In this document: positions 21,613 through 33,351 of the stretch, in pieces
Numbering within the stretch: the first letter of the stretch is position 1
Layout of the letters: every line of letters starts with the position of its first letter
Assembly: GCF_010015445.1 (NCBI RefSeq)
Contig: NC_053116.1
Coordinates: forward strand, 32,022,785-32,086,784
Length of the DNA: 64,000 bases
Origin: Perca fluviatilis
Taxonomy: Eukaryota; Chordata; Actinopteri; Perciformes; Percidae
Reading direction: 5' to 3'
Position numbers and translations under genes: made by a program
The notes under the pieces: generated by a model
The model's database searches: none
Told to the model about the DNA's origin: nothing
Seen by the model: only the letters and a program-made list of their open reading frames with translations

Positions 21613-22529
21613 TGGAAAATTTAACACAATAATATAGAATAAAATAATATTAATAATACAATTTGAGGCTAGTAAGTTGTTGCAACGAAAAAAAAAGTAG
21701 TCTTACAAGATAAAATGAGTTAACTAAAAGCTCTCATATACAGGTATTTTTCCAGGTCTACGTTCGTAGAGTTACGTTCACATTCTAGAGCGCAACGGAG
21801 CGGATTCATCGCCAAGTTAACGCCAAACGATGATATGAACAGTGTTGCTGAATATTGTTAAGATGTTTTTTGTGCAAATATAAGTGAACTCTAATCAGGC
21901 TGTTGTGATGACAAAAATACAGTGTAAACTCTTCCACACCTCCAAAAGGCATTTGTTTGGGTCGCTTATAATTCTGTGAATTTGAGTATATTTGCAAAGG
22001 TGGGATTTGTGTATGTGCTTGAAGTATCACAATAAGATGTAGCGATTAGCATTAGCAATTCAAAGGCTAAAAAAAAGTTTGAATGGCTAGCATTAATGGT
22101 CATTTGAACTGAGTAAAGCCATGTAAAATGATCGGTTAATGTACACAGGTAGGCAGGTTTTTTGGTGTGACTGGTAAACGATGTCAAAACACCCAAACTA
22201 TTTGGGTGGAGAGATACCACTAGAGATTATTGAGAAAATACTAAGTTTGGTAGTCATTTGCGTGAACTGACCCTTTAAACAGTCCAGGAGGAGAAAGCCT
22301 GCAGTGTATTTGAGGAGAAAAAGTTCGAGACTCCATAACACAATAATATCCCAAATAATTCATATACATCACCCCAAATATCCTGTTCGTGTGGACTTTT
22401 ATTAGTTTTTTAGTTTCAATTTTTTTTTTTATGATTTTATAAACTGAAAATCTTGTCCATATGTAAGGATGGTTTATCTGACAACAGTAACTTATGGTAC
22501 AATGAAATGTGTTTTGTTACTCTCTCTTT
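21613..22529. other. Mostly plain sequence
   Basis: A segment near 21795-21870 (CGCCAA(G)TTAACG and GAACAGTGTTGCTGA) recurs in diverged form near 24175-24225. No gene is supported. Confidence 0.4.
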
Positions 22530-22690
22530 GGAGAGGCTAAATTCTTTGGCGCGTGTGCAGAAGATAACAAGTTTGCAATATGCAACACCTGCAAGGAAAA
22601 AGTACGGCATGGAGGGACGACACCAAAAACCAAAATCACGTTTTTTTTGTTGGATATTGGATGTGAAAAGAAGGAAATGGTTCTAACATT
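22530..22690 (+). pseudogene. Second BED-finger remnant (hAT/ZBED-like)
   Basis: The frame within 22509-22703 reads FFGACAEDNKFAICNTCKEK followed by VRHGGTTPKTK. This fits a BED finger core: acidic residues, then A-x-C-x2-C, then a basic stretch with a His-Gly-Gly turn before the usual Lys/Thr. The upstream aromatic half and the downstream His pair are not readable in frame. No inverted repeats flank it that I can define, so its parent element is unknown. It differs from the 18.6-kb remnant, so two separate transposase lineages left traces here. Confidence 0.6.
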
Positions 22691-22819
22691 GCACTTTAGA
22701 TGAACAGCTGTAAACGACAAACAAAACTTCAGACGGCCTTTTAATTCATTATTGGTCAGCCTCATTACTCTAACCTGTTATAAGATTTGTTTTATTCACA
22801 TTAAAAGTGTTTTTTCTAT

Positions 22820-23301
22820 TAGGGATCGACCGATACTGGTTTTTCAAGGCCGATACCGATACAGATTATTAGTAGTTATTGAAACCGATAACCGATATTT
22901 GGAACCGATATGCATTTACAGGGAAAATGGGTATCTTTAGGTCAAAATTAAGACACAAAATCCACAATCCCAACACAAAACTTTGTTTAAATGCTTTAAG
23001 CAATTATTTAACAAATTAGAAACTTTTAACATAATACACAGTAAAAGACAGTCAGATAGTGTTGTGGGCGGGACATTAAGTCAGACTCAGTGGTGAGTGA
23101 AACCGAAGCAGAAGGACAGACAGAGCTGTAGCCGAGCCAAATATTAGCTATATATCAACTTTATTTAACTTAAACTTTAACTTAACTTTTTTTATATTAA
23201 CTTTATCGGTTATCAGGCAAATAAAACGCTACAGATAATCTGCAAACTGACAAAAAATACGGCCCAATAATCGGCCATGGCCAATAATCAGTCTATCCAT
23301 A
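22820..23301. mobile_element. hAT-type element with CCGATA motifs (about 482 bp)
   Basis: The left end TAGGGATCGACCGATACTGG and the right end CCAATAATCAGTCTATCCATA are diverged inverted repeats. GATAACCGATATTTGG-type motifs crowd the left side. A target duplication is not clear. It abuts the LTR that follows. Confidence 0.55.
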
Positions 23302-23309
23302 ACTTTGAT

Positions 23310-23777
23310 TGTTAGGATTGTTATTTGTTCTGTTTCCTGTTTTATTTTGGTAGTCTTTTTTTTTTCCCGTGTCATGTGTTGTTTTACTTCCTGCCTTGTG
23401 TTTTCCCGCCTTTTGTGATTGTCTGCCGCACCCTGATTTGTTTCACCTGTTACTGAGTGCTCATGTCACCGGTCTCTTGTTTCCTCGTTACCTCTTGTAT
23501 TTAGTCTCTGTGTTTTCTTTGTCTGTTGTCAGGTCATTATTGCTGTTTTGAATTGTGGTCTGTTTTGGCTTGTCCATGTGTTAATCTGCCTGTTTTGTCT
23601 CAGTGTTCCTGGTTCCTGTGATTCCTGTTTTGACTTTGATGACTTTCTGGAATACTTTTCCTGCTGTTTTCAGGACACCTTTTGTTGTATATCTTTAATT
23701 TGATTTTAAATCTTCAAAGCTTACTTTTGCCTGGCTGTCTCTGCACTCGGGTCCAACATTCTCTGATTCCTACAACA
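23310..23777 (+). repeat. Probable solo LTR of a Gypsy-like element (468 bp)
   Basis: It begins TGTTAGGATTG and ends CCTACAACA, so it has TG...CA ends with a short inverted match (TGTT/AACA). The flanks TTGAT and TCGAT match at 4 of 5, an LTR-type target duplication. A T-rich body with CTTGTATTTAGTCTCTG and a GCACTCGGGTCC 3' part are typical of fish Gypsy LTRs. No internal retroviral sequence lies on either side, so recombination has probably removed it. Confidence 0.55.
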
Positions 23778-23782
23778 TCGAT

Positions 23783-25489
23783 TGACATTTCAGTTTGTAA
23801 TAGATGTGAAATTGTAGAGCAAAGTGAATGAGGTGGGTCTGTGATCTCTGTAATTTTTACAGAACAATATTGTTGCTGAAATGTGAAAAAAGCCTATTCA
23901 GTCTTTGTCCAGTGTGCAGAGGAAGCCTACTTAACCTATACAACTATATATTTTTTATGAAGGAGTGGCTTTGAGGCTTCCTCATATTTTATGTGAGATG
24001 TGTTCGGGCGGGTACCAAGAGTGCAAGAGTTGGAAAACCTGCAGCGTTATGTGTATTTGAGTCTCTAAGAGTAGAGGACATTGCTAGAAGACAGGGTTTG
24101 TCAGCCTTTGGAGAATTAGTCTTGTAGGCTGGAAAGCTAGGCTATATTGTACACTATTGCAGAGCTGATGCATAGCGAGTTAACGTCAAACGTTGATGAA
24201 CAGTGTTGCTGACAATTGTTATAAATAATTGCAGGTAACTTCTGTAATTAAATGGGTTGCACCAGTTTGGACCCTAGCGTTTCATTCTGAGCCTGTAACA
24301 GAAAGCAACTGAAAACACATACTATACTATCATAAATGGCTACTGAAATGTGAACTGAAAAAACTAAATTGAAGAAAATCTTTAACCGTTGTATATAGAG
24401 TGATGCAGGTTGACTGGTTTCCCTTGGTTCGTGGATCACTTTTCACAAAGCATGTTTGCTTATTCAATTATTGATAAAAGAGAGCCACGGAAAGGAAACG
24501 CCTGTATGCCGCTGGTGAATACAAAATCAGGGCAATGTTGCAGTTCCATACAAAATGAAGTTAGATAAGTTACACCAAAGTAAAAAATATCACTACAATT
24601 ACTGAAGTCAGACTTTATCTTCAGAGGACGATGCTGGAAGCCAGAGGGAGCACACAGACACTGATTTAATACATGGTGAAACTACTGTGGATATCTATTT
24701 TTTTATTTATTTTTTTTATTAGAGAAGCTGACTAATAAAATCATACGCTTTACTCAAGATGCTCCAACACTGCAGATAAATTTGGCTCAATAAGTTTGAG
24801 GTGTTGCAAAGTAGGCTGTAGTTTCCCCGCGTAAACAAATATACACGTACGTACAAACAGGTCTTGACAGATTGAGATTTGAGTAAGTGATTTTACTTTT
24901 GTAGTCTTCTCCATTGACTTAATCAGTAATAATAACATTGTACTCACCTAGTTCATTGCTGAGATTTGGAAATGTACAAAATTGCTAAAGGGCAGCCTGA
25001 CAGGGTACACACTATGAGCAGTCAGAAGATCTCACAGGTTTTAAACAAACCCCCAGGCCAGGAAGGAAAAACGATGAAGAGCATATTGCAGCAAATAGAT
25101 GATGTACACTATATGGGTGAACATATAGGACAGACAATGTGGGTGGAGGTGCACGTTGTTTGCTCCACACCAGGGTTGCAACTTCCCATTCATTGTCACA
25201 TTATAAGCATTTTTAAAATGTCCAATATTTCAAGGCCTTTGTTACAAACGCCGCAGCCTCCATCATATTCAAACAGAATCAATGTGTGCCTGAACAAAAG
25301 CGCCCTTTATACAATATTGAACGCTGGTGCGACTGCACTATCCACTTTGTTGCAAATGTAAATATGAATGTTTAATTTATTGGAATGTGTAACTGCACCA
25401 TCAGATTTATGCATGCAGCACTCATTCATATTTCATTCTTATGAATATGAGAATGCTCCCTAGCCTCTGATGTCAAGTTTGGTGCCATC

Positions 25490-25523
<34 letters not shown>

Positions 25524-26030
25524 TGTGTGTGGAGTTGAGCTGTCCTTCAGCTCTGTGGTCATCACAGACAGCAATACAGAGAATGACAGACATAAAAATA
25601 CATGTAAAAAGTGTTGTAAAATATAATTTTTTTTTTTATTTTGCTGCTGATATTGCTGTAACATTGATGGATGCTGTTCCATCCATCCATTTTTGGGTCC
25701 CTCTCAAAACATATCTTGGTCACGATTATATCACTATTATTGTTTTATGTTATTTATTCATGTCAAAAAAAAGAATGTCAGTGGATCGATATTGATATGG
25801 GATAGTTTTTCAAAGGGACTTGTTTAAGATTTTTTTCTTCTTATTTGCTGCCCTGGTATTCTTGTACTGTTACCTTAGACAACTAAAACTACTTAGGGAA
25901 GTTAGGGAAAGATTGAAGATTTTATTAAAGCCACTATGTGTACAGTAGTACTTTTGTGTGTTTGTATAATCTCTGTTGTCAGGATCTCACGATATGAGAT
26001 TTTGGTATGAGTGTTATTGTCTGAGGAAAT
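23783..26030. repeat. Plain sequence with a (GT)n microsatellite
   Basis: A (GT)n run lies at 25492-25531. The 131-codon open frame at 24966-25361 has no recognisable domain, no codon-quality argument and no visible splice context, so it is not called a gene. Confidence 0.6.
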
Positions 26031-26282
26031 ATTACATTCTCATATACTGGTTTCATCATGGTGATGGGATCTTTTATTTTTTTGTGTCTCTTTAAAAGTT
26101 CGCCCCAAACTCGGCATGGCAGCAGCTACAGTTGGGTAAACTGTGCTTCTTCCGTGCAGTTGCCAATAGCTTGAGCTCTTATCAAAAGTTTTCCTCATAC
26201 TGAAGAGAATTTTCTTTTCTCCCCAAGGTTCTTTGCCTTCTGCTGTCTTTGCCCTCCCTCGCCATCCACCCCTCTCTCTCTT

Positions 26283-26321
<39 letters not shown>

Positions 26322-27350
26322 GCCACTGGTACAGGCCTGCAAACAGGAATGCAACCTGAGTGGGCAGAGTAGAGGGAAGGGACAGAGGCCAAGGCAACAC
26401 AGAACTGATCCGAGAACAGCCGCTGCCAAGGTAAACACACAGCGAGAGAGATTGGGAGCCGTGGATGTAAATATAGAAAGATTATGGTGGTTTGACACGT
26501 ATCCCTCCCCATCTGAGTCACATCCTGGAGCATTAACTATCTCGATCTGCTCTGAGGAGAGTATCGCTGGCTGAAAAAAATTACAAAAACAAAAGGAAAT
26601 AACAAAATCCTTTAAAGTTTTTGAGTTTAAAAAAATGTAGCATGGGCCATTATCTGGTACAAAAATATGAAAACCATGGGAGATCCTAAACTCCTGACTA
26701 AAATACTGCCTATAGCCTGATACAAATGGCATTAACTTAACAGAGGGAGGTGGGGAATGAAATTAAATATTCACTGTGCTCCTCTGCAATTTAAGTGCGG
26801 ACAGCATTTTAACCATCAGGAAATTACAAGATATATGTCTGTAATAGACATGGACATTCAGCAGGACAAAGCCAAAAAAGAAAGTCAATAGTTATCAAAA
26901 ATCATATGGATAGTATTCAGTGTGACTTACACTTCTAAGGGATAGCATTATCTCGGATGTCCATCACAAATAAATGTTCATAAATCCACCCACAAATCAT
27001 AGAATAAGGACGCTTCAGAACTTGCCTGAGAATCATCACAGTTTTTACTTTTCTTCAGAGTTAAAGTAATCCCGGAATAGTTGTCTGTATACCCATGGGT
27101 ACACTGCAACATGAATTGCTAATAGGTAATTGGGCATACATGGTGCAAATTTGCCAGAATGTAAACAGATATAGGGTAAAAAATGAGAATGGCAGCATCT
27201 TCTTGTAACTGACATTGCAACGGCACATTTGATGACCTTTTACTGGGTCTTGTTCTCCTGATGGAGAATATTTTCATCCGTCAGATTAGCAACAACATTT
27301 GGATTAACTCCAATTTCAAACAACAGCCACACTGAGCTGATAAAGAAAAA
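26031..27350. repeat. Plain sequence with (CT)n tract
   Basis: (CT)n with TTT interruptions covers 26271-26321. The 230-codon minus-strand frame at 26040-26732 passes straight through this tract (an Arg-Glu repeat) and has no domain; the overlapping frames on both strands come from the same tract. The rest appears unique. Confidence 0.65.
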
Positions 27351-28462
27351 GAAATAAAGTAAAGGACAAGCAGCTCTCCAAACAAAAACAAAAAAAACGT
27401 CACTCGGCACGGGATGTAAATTACAAGAGGACCATTCAGTTCACAGAAGGTGAAATAGGTAACTGCTACTGTAATTATTACAGGAGTGGGAGTGAAAAAT
27501 GACCCACATAAGCGCTGCAGACAGGATTACAATCACTGACCAGCGCAGGTAATGTTAAAATCTCCCTACTTCCCCTGGAGAAGGAAAATAAATCCAGTCC
27601 CAATGAGGCTTAGGATATGAAATGTACATACAGCACAATTAGCTGCCCTATTATAATAGATATATTCTATACCTATTTATTAAGAACAACTATGCAATTG
27701 ACTATTGAATTGTCTATTGATTTTGCAGACAAGTTGTTCATGGATCTATTTTTGCAATTATGTGTCTTTTTGACTTTTAAGTCTAACAAAGTTTCTGTTG
27801 AAATGTTAAAACGGGTCAAAAACACAAATAGTTGTTCCACCCACATGTTCTAACACTTCACGAGGAAAAAATGTTTTCAACCATAGTGAGAACAACAACT
27901 TAAGCAACACAGACTGCACTTGATTGTATGCATTAGTTTTGTTAGTGAGGAATGTTTGCAGGGTATTTATGCACTTTGTCCGATATTCAGACAGTAGAAG
28001 TCAATGCAGAGGCTACTCTTCCACTGGACAAAAAAAACTTTCTCTTCTGTCTGTTGTTTTTAGTCATCATCTCCTTTATGAAGTGTGACAGCCTTGGTCG
28101 CCTGGAGACTTTGTGTTCTTACTGTATCTGATTGAAGACAACACAAGGTCATCTACCCTGTGCAAACAAGACTCTCGAGGCGTCCGCCCACCACTACTAT
28201 CAGCTGACAAGGTCTGATGTAGTTATGCATAGAGTACATAGAAAAGTTGTGTCTGTCTAGCCTCTCAGACCCCAGGGCCCTTACAACCTAATCTGGTTTG
28301 GTATTTCATATTATTACAACATGCAGTTCATATTTGTGTAAAGGCATCACAGCACAGATTTGAGTCTAACAGTAGTATGAGAGTGACAGTTTTAGCCTGA
28401 AAATATATCCAATGTATAACGGTACTTGTGACAGATATTCATTGCTGGACTTTGTAGAAGTA
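27351..28462. other. Plain AT-rich sequence
   Basis: No gene or repeat end recognised. The block around 27395-27580 is even in composition and contains GTAATTATTACAGG, a TAAT-type palindrome. Confidence 0.4.
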
Positions 28463-28910
28463 GTTCCCTTGGCCTTTGGAATTATAATAGCCCCACATCA
28501 CATACCCTTCACCATACCTAGAGATCGGCATGGTTTTATTTCAGTTAGCCTAATAGCTAGTTTGATTTGCATTGAGAGATGATCTTATGGAAAGTACACC
28601 ATGCCAATCGTGAGATATGGTGAAGGGTATGTGATGATGTGGGGCTGTTTTAATTCCAAAGGCCAAGGGGACTTCATCAGGATGCATAGTATCCTGGATC
28701 CATGAAATAACTGGCCTTTCAAAAGTAAAAATCTGCCTGCCTCTATGGGAATTTAACATAGGGGTGTGTATACTTATGTCCCCTGTATTTTAAGGAAGAA
28801 TATTTATTTATTTACGATACATTATTCATTCCCAAAGAAAATTGGTGTCTTTAAAGGTTGGATTTTTCCAAATCTTTTTAATTAAGGCATTAAGATCAAT
28901 TTCCAAAAGA
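28463..28910 (+). mobile_element. Palindromic Tc1/mariner remnant
   Basis: A plus-strand piece reads GEGYVMMWGCFNSKGQGDF (about 28624-28680), the middle of a Tc1-like DDE transposase. It is followed by GGGGTGTGTATACTTATG and a tail TATTTATTTATTTACGATAC to AAAGAAAATTGGTGTCTTTA that resembles a Tc1 right end. Upstream, 28463-28518 is the reverse complement of about 28613-28672 with few changes, so two copies of the same transposase segment face each other around a 95-bp spacer. The transposase is far too short and is broken. Confidence 0.6.
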
Positions 28911-29238
28911 TGTTTTTTTTATTCCTCTTTTTAGTCAACTTCAGCATTAGCAGTTAAGTAATGCAAGCCACTGTAAATGAATATCCTAAGCATGAATTTG
29001 AAAGCAGTACAAGCTTTTGAAAGAAAAAAATATAGGTTCAAGTAAGTTTGTTAATGTGTGAAGTGTGCGAGATGATTGTGTTGAACAAAATGTGTTTACG
29101 TAATAAGTCTTTGTTCACTACAGAACTTCTTTTCTTTATCAAAAAGCCCGATGCCAAAATGTTCCATCTGCCGTGGAAAACTTGAGCCGAGCTTACTTTT
29201 CAAAAGACAGAAACACTTAAATATACTATATACAAATA

Positions 29239-29279
<41 letters not shown>

Positions 29280-29655
29280 TATAAATAATAATAATTATCA
29301 CTTTATTCAGGACACAAATGGAAGGTCCATAGTACATTTAAAAAAAGGACAATATTTACAAAAATATAGCTATAAATATATAGTACAATTCATATAAATT
29401 AATAAAAGGTCAACAACCTTCACCTGTAATATACAAACAGGAGCGCCAATGTCTCCACAGTCTAGATGTATACCTGACAGAGCTAAAATCAATGTGGGCT
29501 AAAACTTACTTCTGTTTTCTGAGACTGACATTCTACATATATATCGATAAATAAGGTCTCTTATTAAGGCAGAACAGGTAGGCACACCAACCCTTACAAA
29601 CATTTGGCTAGTACTACACCATCTTGGCTGTTTTAGAAGCAGTCTCATGCCATTA
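28911..29655. repeat. AT-rich spacer with (TA)n
   Basis: (TA)n lies at about 29242-29268 followed by AAAT/ATAA repeats to about 29295. No gene is supported. Confidence 0.65.
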
Positions 29656-29661
29656 TTATAC

Positions 29662-30406
29662 CAGGGTTTCCGCGGGTCATTAAAAAGCATGAAAAGTAAT
29701 TAAATAGATTTTGTGAAAATTCAGGCATGAAGTGGCATGAAAAAGCATGAACTTCGATGTTCAAAGGCATTAAAAATTATGTAAACTTGATGGAATAAAA
29801 ACATTGTTTTTCACGATTTATTTTGATTATATAAACATCTAAATCTAATTTTGATCGGAGAAGTATAGCGTAATGGTTGACAGGCGGAACCTTTTACTTG
29901 GATGTTTTTTATGGCTGGTGCACGAAGTCGCGACACCGGATGCTAGTAATGCAACGTGCGGTGAGTGTGAGTCTACTGTCTATGGTGTGAGTGAGTGTAC
30001 GCTGTGGCGAAAGAACGGAGGAAATATCAAAGGACGGAAAAAATGGGAACATGCAGGTTGTGGGACTGATTGACATGATTTTGGCGATTTTGCCTACTGC
30101 TGTAAGCAGTAGAGGTTCATTACTTTTAATTATTGGTGCATGTTGTTTTGAGATCCGCGGGGCAGAGACGCAAGCTGCTCAGTGAACAGTGTTTTAAATA
30201 TTTGTATTTCTGTTGTGTTCTTATTTTGTGAAGCACTTTGTGTTGCGTTTAATGACTGTAAACCGTCTCAAATATTAAAAATTGGCATTGTCAAATGCTT
30301 ACAATTTGTGTGTGAAAGTATCTGCAGTTGGACATGGGCATGAAATTTGTTTAAAGTGGAATGAAAAAGGGCATGAAAAAGCATGAAGATACCTGCAGAA
30401 ACCCTG
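29662..30406. mobile_element. DNA transposon with CAGGGTTTCC termini (745 bp)
   Basis: The ends CAGGGTTTCCGCGGGTC and ACCTGCAGAAACCCTG are inverted repeats. Next come repeated AAAAGCATGAA units at both ends (29687-29755 and 30360-30390). The flanks TTATAC are identical (29656-29661 and 30407-30412), a 6-bp rather than the usual 8-bp duplication. The terminus resembles hAT families in fish. A 66-codon frame (29873-30073) with six Cys shows no known domain; I treat it as chance. Confidence 0.7.
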
Positions 30407-30412
30407 TTATAC

Positions 30413-31900
30413 GCTACATTCAGTCTCTGCATGTTCCTTTTTCTATAAGTGCCACAAGTGGGCAGTATATAGTGGTGCACAGAATGCTTTAAATAAAGCT
30501 ACCTTAACATTAACAGAACACATGCCAAATGTACGTGCTATATAAATATACAAATACCGCAACATAGTCCAGTTCATTGAGCCAATGGGTGCGTTTTGGA
30601 AAGCTGCCCGTCAAACTCTGGAGGCCGAGGCTGCCTGAAAGGAGGTTTTGGTCTGCTTCCAAGCGGACTCTGCTCAACTTTCTTTCAGGCTGTGAAAGCA
30701 AAGCAGATCAACCACAGGACTGTGTGATATAGATATGTCATTTAATCATCAATTCAAAACTTAAACTACTATTAAATCCATCTTCAGATTGTCAGCTGTT
30801 AAGAAACTGATCTACCGCTCTGTATAAGTCCTATTGAGCCTATATTTATGCAAGATGATTTACTTACCACAGGATCATGTATGTATCAAAAATAGTAAAA
30901 AAGAGTTAAACCAGAGGTATGTTAAGCATTGTATCCTACTCCATCCATGGTCCTACTTTGTGTATTTTAGCAGTTCTGTGGTGACCACACAGTATCTATT
31001 CACCTCTACGCACCCCTTTTTTGTGCTGTTTCATACCTGTCCAACACTATTTATGATAAAGCAGGTCCAATTCCAGTCTCAACTTAAAATGCTCAGAATA
31101 ATTTATTCCCTAGTGAAGTCTACGTGACCCAAGAGAAGAGAAATAATGAAAAACAACCAATCGGAGCCAAGGAGTCTCTAATGCAGTGTCAATCTTCGGT
31201 CAAACTGTAAAACTAGGCAAAGCTGATATGGGAATCATCATCATGTGAATATGAAATATAAATCAAGATGCTTTTACTGCACTGCCTATTTCTCGCCTCA
31301 AATGTTTTCAGAAACATATTACCGTGTACCGTTTAGCTGTAAAATGAGTTTGCTCTATAGCCGGTGGCCGTTGCTTGGTTTTGGCCTGACTGTTTTCAAC
31401 ATGGTTGCCCGGTCGCAGTTCATGAGCAGTCACTGTTTTAGAGACTCCTCGGCTCTGATTGGTTGATATCCTCATGCCATTAGGAGCAGGTTATCTGTCT
31501 CATGTAATGCTGTCAGGATATAGTGACGGATTGAGCAAATATGCCAAAAGTTTTTTTTTTTTTTTTTTTTAAGTTACCAACTGAACCTAAACACACATGA
31601 ACCTGGAACTTGTTAATGTCAGCAATATCAATGAGGATGTTATGGTCAAGGAGGGAGTTGTCATGGAGTTGTGGCAGCAACTAATATATGTATGTATCAG
31701 CAAACTAATAGTGAGGAGTTTCAGGTTCTAATAGCCATTATGTACACCTGTATGATTATGACTTGACATTACTAGTCAGCTGGTCGCCAAGTTGCCTATG
31801 AATGAGCCACTGATGGTAAAGTATGAATGAAGCAGCTTATGCCTGAATCAGACTGATCTCATGAGTGACGTATGTATGACACTCAAATTCAAGACACATA
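30413..31900. other. Plain sequence
   Basis: No gene recognised. A poly(T) run lies at about 31551-31570. The 97-codon frame at 30834-31127 shows no domain. Confidence 0.45.
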
Positions 31901-32375
31901 CTCGCTTTTTAGCGTTTTTATCGACGTCGTTTGGCCTCCGCTGACTTACGTTACCTTGCGATTGCGTGTGAATTGACGCCGTAGCGAGTAGTATGAAAGG
32001 GCGGAAATCCGCGTAGGGAGGTTGGTCGGGGTGGAGGGTGGGTACAATACAGGACTCTCACCCAGGAGAGCGGGGATCGTGTCCCACGTGTGACGTTTTC
32101 TTTCCATGTTTGTTCTTTTCCTAAACCCAACCGGTTCTTCTTTTCCTAAACCCAAGCAGCGTGTCACGTTTCCTAAACCCAACCGTAGCCTTGCGATAAC
32201 ACGTAGCCTCGCGTTAGAAAGCGGCGTGTATGTTTACGCTGCGACGTTGCAGACTGCCGTCCACTGTATACAGCATAGACCTACACGCGGATAGCTCTAA
32301 ATGCGTACAAATAACACGCCATTTGGCTTTAGGAAAGTGGCGTGTATGTTTATGCGAAGTCATGATGTCATGTTG
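31901..32375. repeat. Dispersed repeat, second copy of the 4.8-5.1-kb core
   Basis: It shares CGCCGTAGCGAGTAGTATGA, CACTGTATACAGCATAGACC and AACACGCCATTTGGCTTTAG with 4845-5106. It has an extra middle of about 190 bp with three TTTCCTAAACCCAA(C/G) units (about 32115-32185). That middle is absent from the shorter copy. Class unknown. No clean ends are seen here. Confidence 0.65.
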
Positions 32376-33195
32376 CCTGAACGAAATCCCTAATCACTGT
32401 TGTCTTTATTAAACCCTGAAAATCAATCATATCTTTGCGTATTTTTTTTTTTAAAGGACTTTAAGATCTATTTACATTTCCTGCAGTTTCCATGTTGACA
32501 GATGCCTACAGTAAAGCCTGGTAGCCTTGCAGTTTTTGTTTTTAAGGTTTGCTTTTAACGGCTCCAAAAAAACACCCTATGATTGAAGTTAGTGTTGTTG
32601 ACTTTGTACAAGAGCCAATAACACCCCTTCCTGCTGTTCAGCCATTTGTGGTCAATTTAAATTTCAGTTGTTTAATTGTCTGTCCAAACCGGCATTTCTT
32701 TGTGTAAAATAGAATACTATGTTTCCAAAGTGCTGATCAGTGAGCTAAAAGAGTATAATCTATTGTTAAAGCCGTGGTGCTGGATGGAGTGGGCTTATGT
32801 GCGATGGACAGATGGACACTCGGACCAGGCAGGTGGGGTGCTAGACGGACAGACTGGAAGGAGGGCCCCGCGCCACGGCCCACAATGCCTTGTCACAGTC
32901 CCTCATGGGATGCAATGCCACTTTTTTTCCTGCCCTCCATCCCCACGTTTCACCCACGTGTAAACAGACTCACAGATATAAACACACCGAGCTCATGATT
33001 TGGGTGGGAACTGAAAAAAGGCAATCACTGCCATCTGTTGTGTGGACTTAAGGTTTTCCCTGCTGAAGCACAGTCTAAGTTTCCAGGAGGGAGAGAAGGA
33101 GACGGAAAGAAACTTCTCTTTGTTCACCCGCCTTTTCTCTTTTCTTTTAGGATGAGTAGTGTGAGTAGGTTTGCAAGTGGGACTACCTGTGCTAA
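32376..33195. other. Plain sequence
   Basis: Nothing recognised. Frames at 32676-32998 overlap in two registers with no domain. Confidence 0.4.
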
Positions 33196-33351
33196 AACTG
33201 GCTGCATTTCTTTTTTTTCTTTTTTTTTTTTTATGGGCATTTCCACCTTTAATGATAGGATAGCTGGACCCTCTGCATCGAGGAACAAACCTCCACATGT
33301 GTGCCCGCTCCACCAACCGAGCTAACCGGCCACACAACTGGCTGCATTTCT
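33196..33351 (-). mobile_element. tRNA-derived SINE with perfect 16-bp target duplication
   Basis: On the minus strand the element begins GTGTGGCCGGTTAGCTCGGT at 33335, close to the 5' half of a tRNA (Ile-like), with an A-box-like TAGCTCGGTTGG at 33324-33313. It runs about 100 bp and ends in an A-rich tail (poly-T/C at 33212-33231 on the plus strand). AACTGGCTGCATTTCT occurs on both sides (33196-33211 and 33336-33351), identical over 16 bases, as expected for LINE-driven insertion. A clear B box is missing and the body is short, so the copy is probably internally deleted. Confidence 0.8.

Noticed and set aside
24966..25361. 131-codon plus-strand frame
   Set aside because: No recognisable domain, no splice or promoter context; chance length is plausible in 64 kb.
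26040..26732. 230-codon open frame on the minus strand, the longest in the window
   Set aside because: It runs through a (CT)n tract that gives an Arg/Glu repeat, competes with frames on both strands and has no domain on either side.
29873..30073. Small Cys-containing peptide starting with a signal-like stretch
   Set aside because: It lies wholly inside a non-autonomous transposon and has no known fold; not enough to call a secreted peptide.
32115..32185. Telomere-like CCTAAACCC repeats
   Set aside because: The units are spaced and embedded in TTTCCTAAACCCAAC, not the vertebrate CCCTAA array.
33236..33335. Functional tRNA gene on the minus strand
   Set aside because: Only the 5' half resembles a tRNA, there is no intact B box or cloverleaf, and the poly-A tail and target duplication show a SINE.
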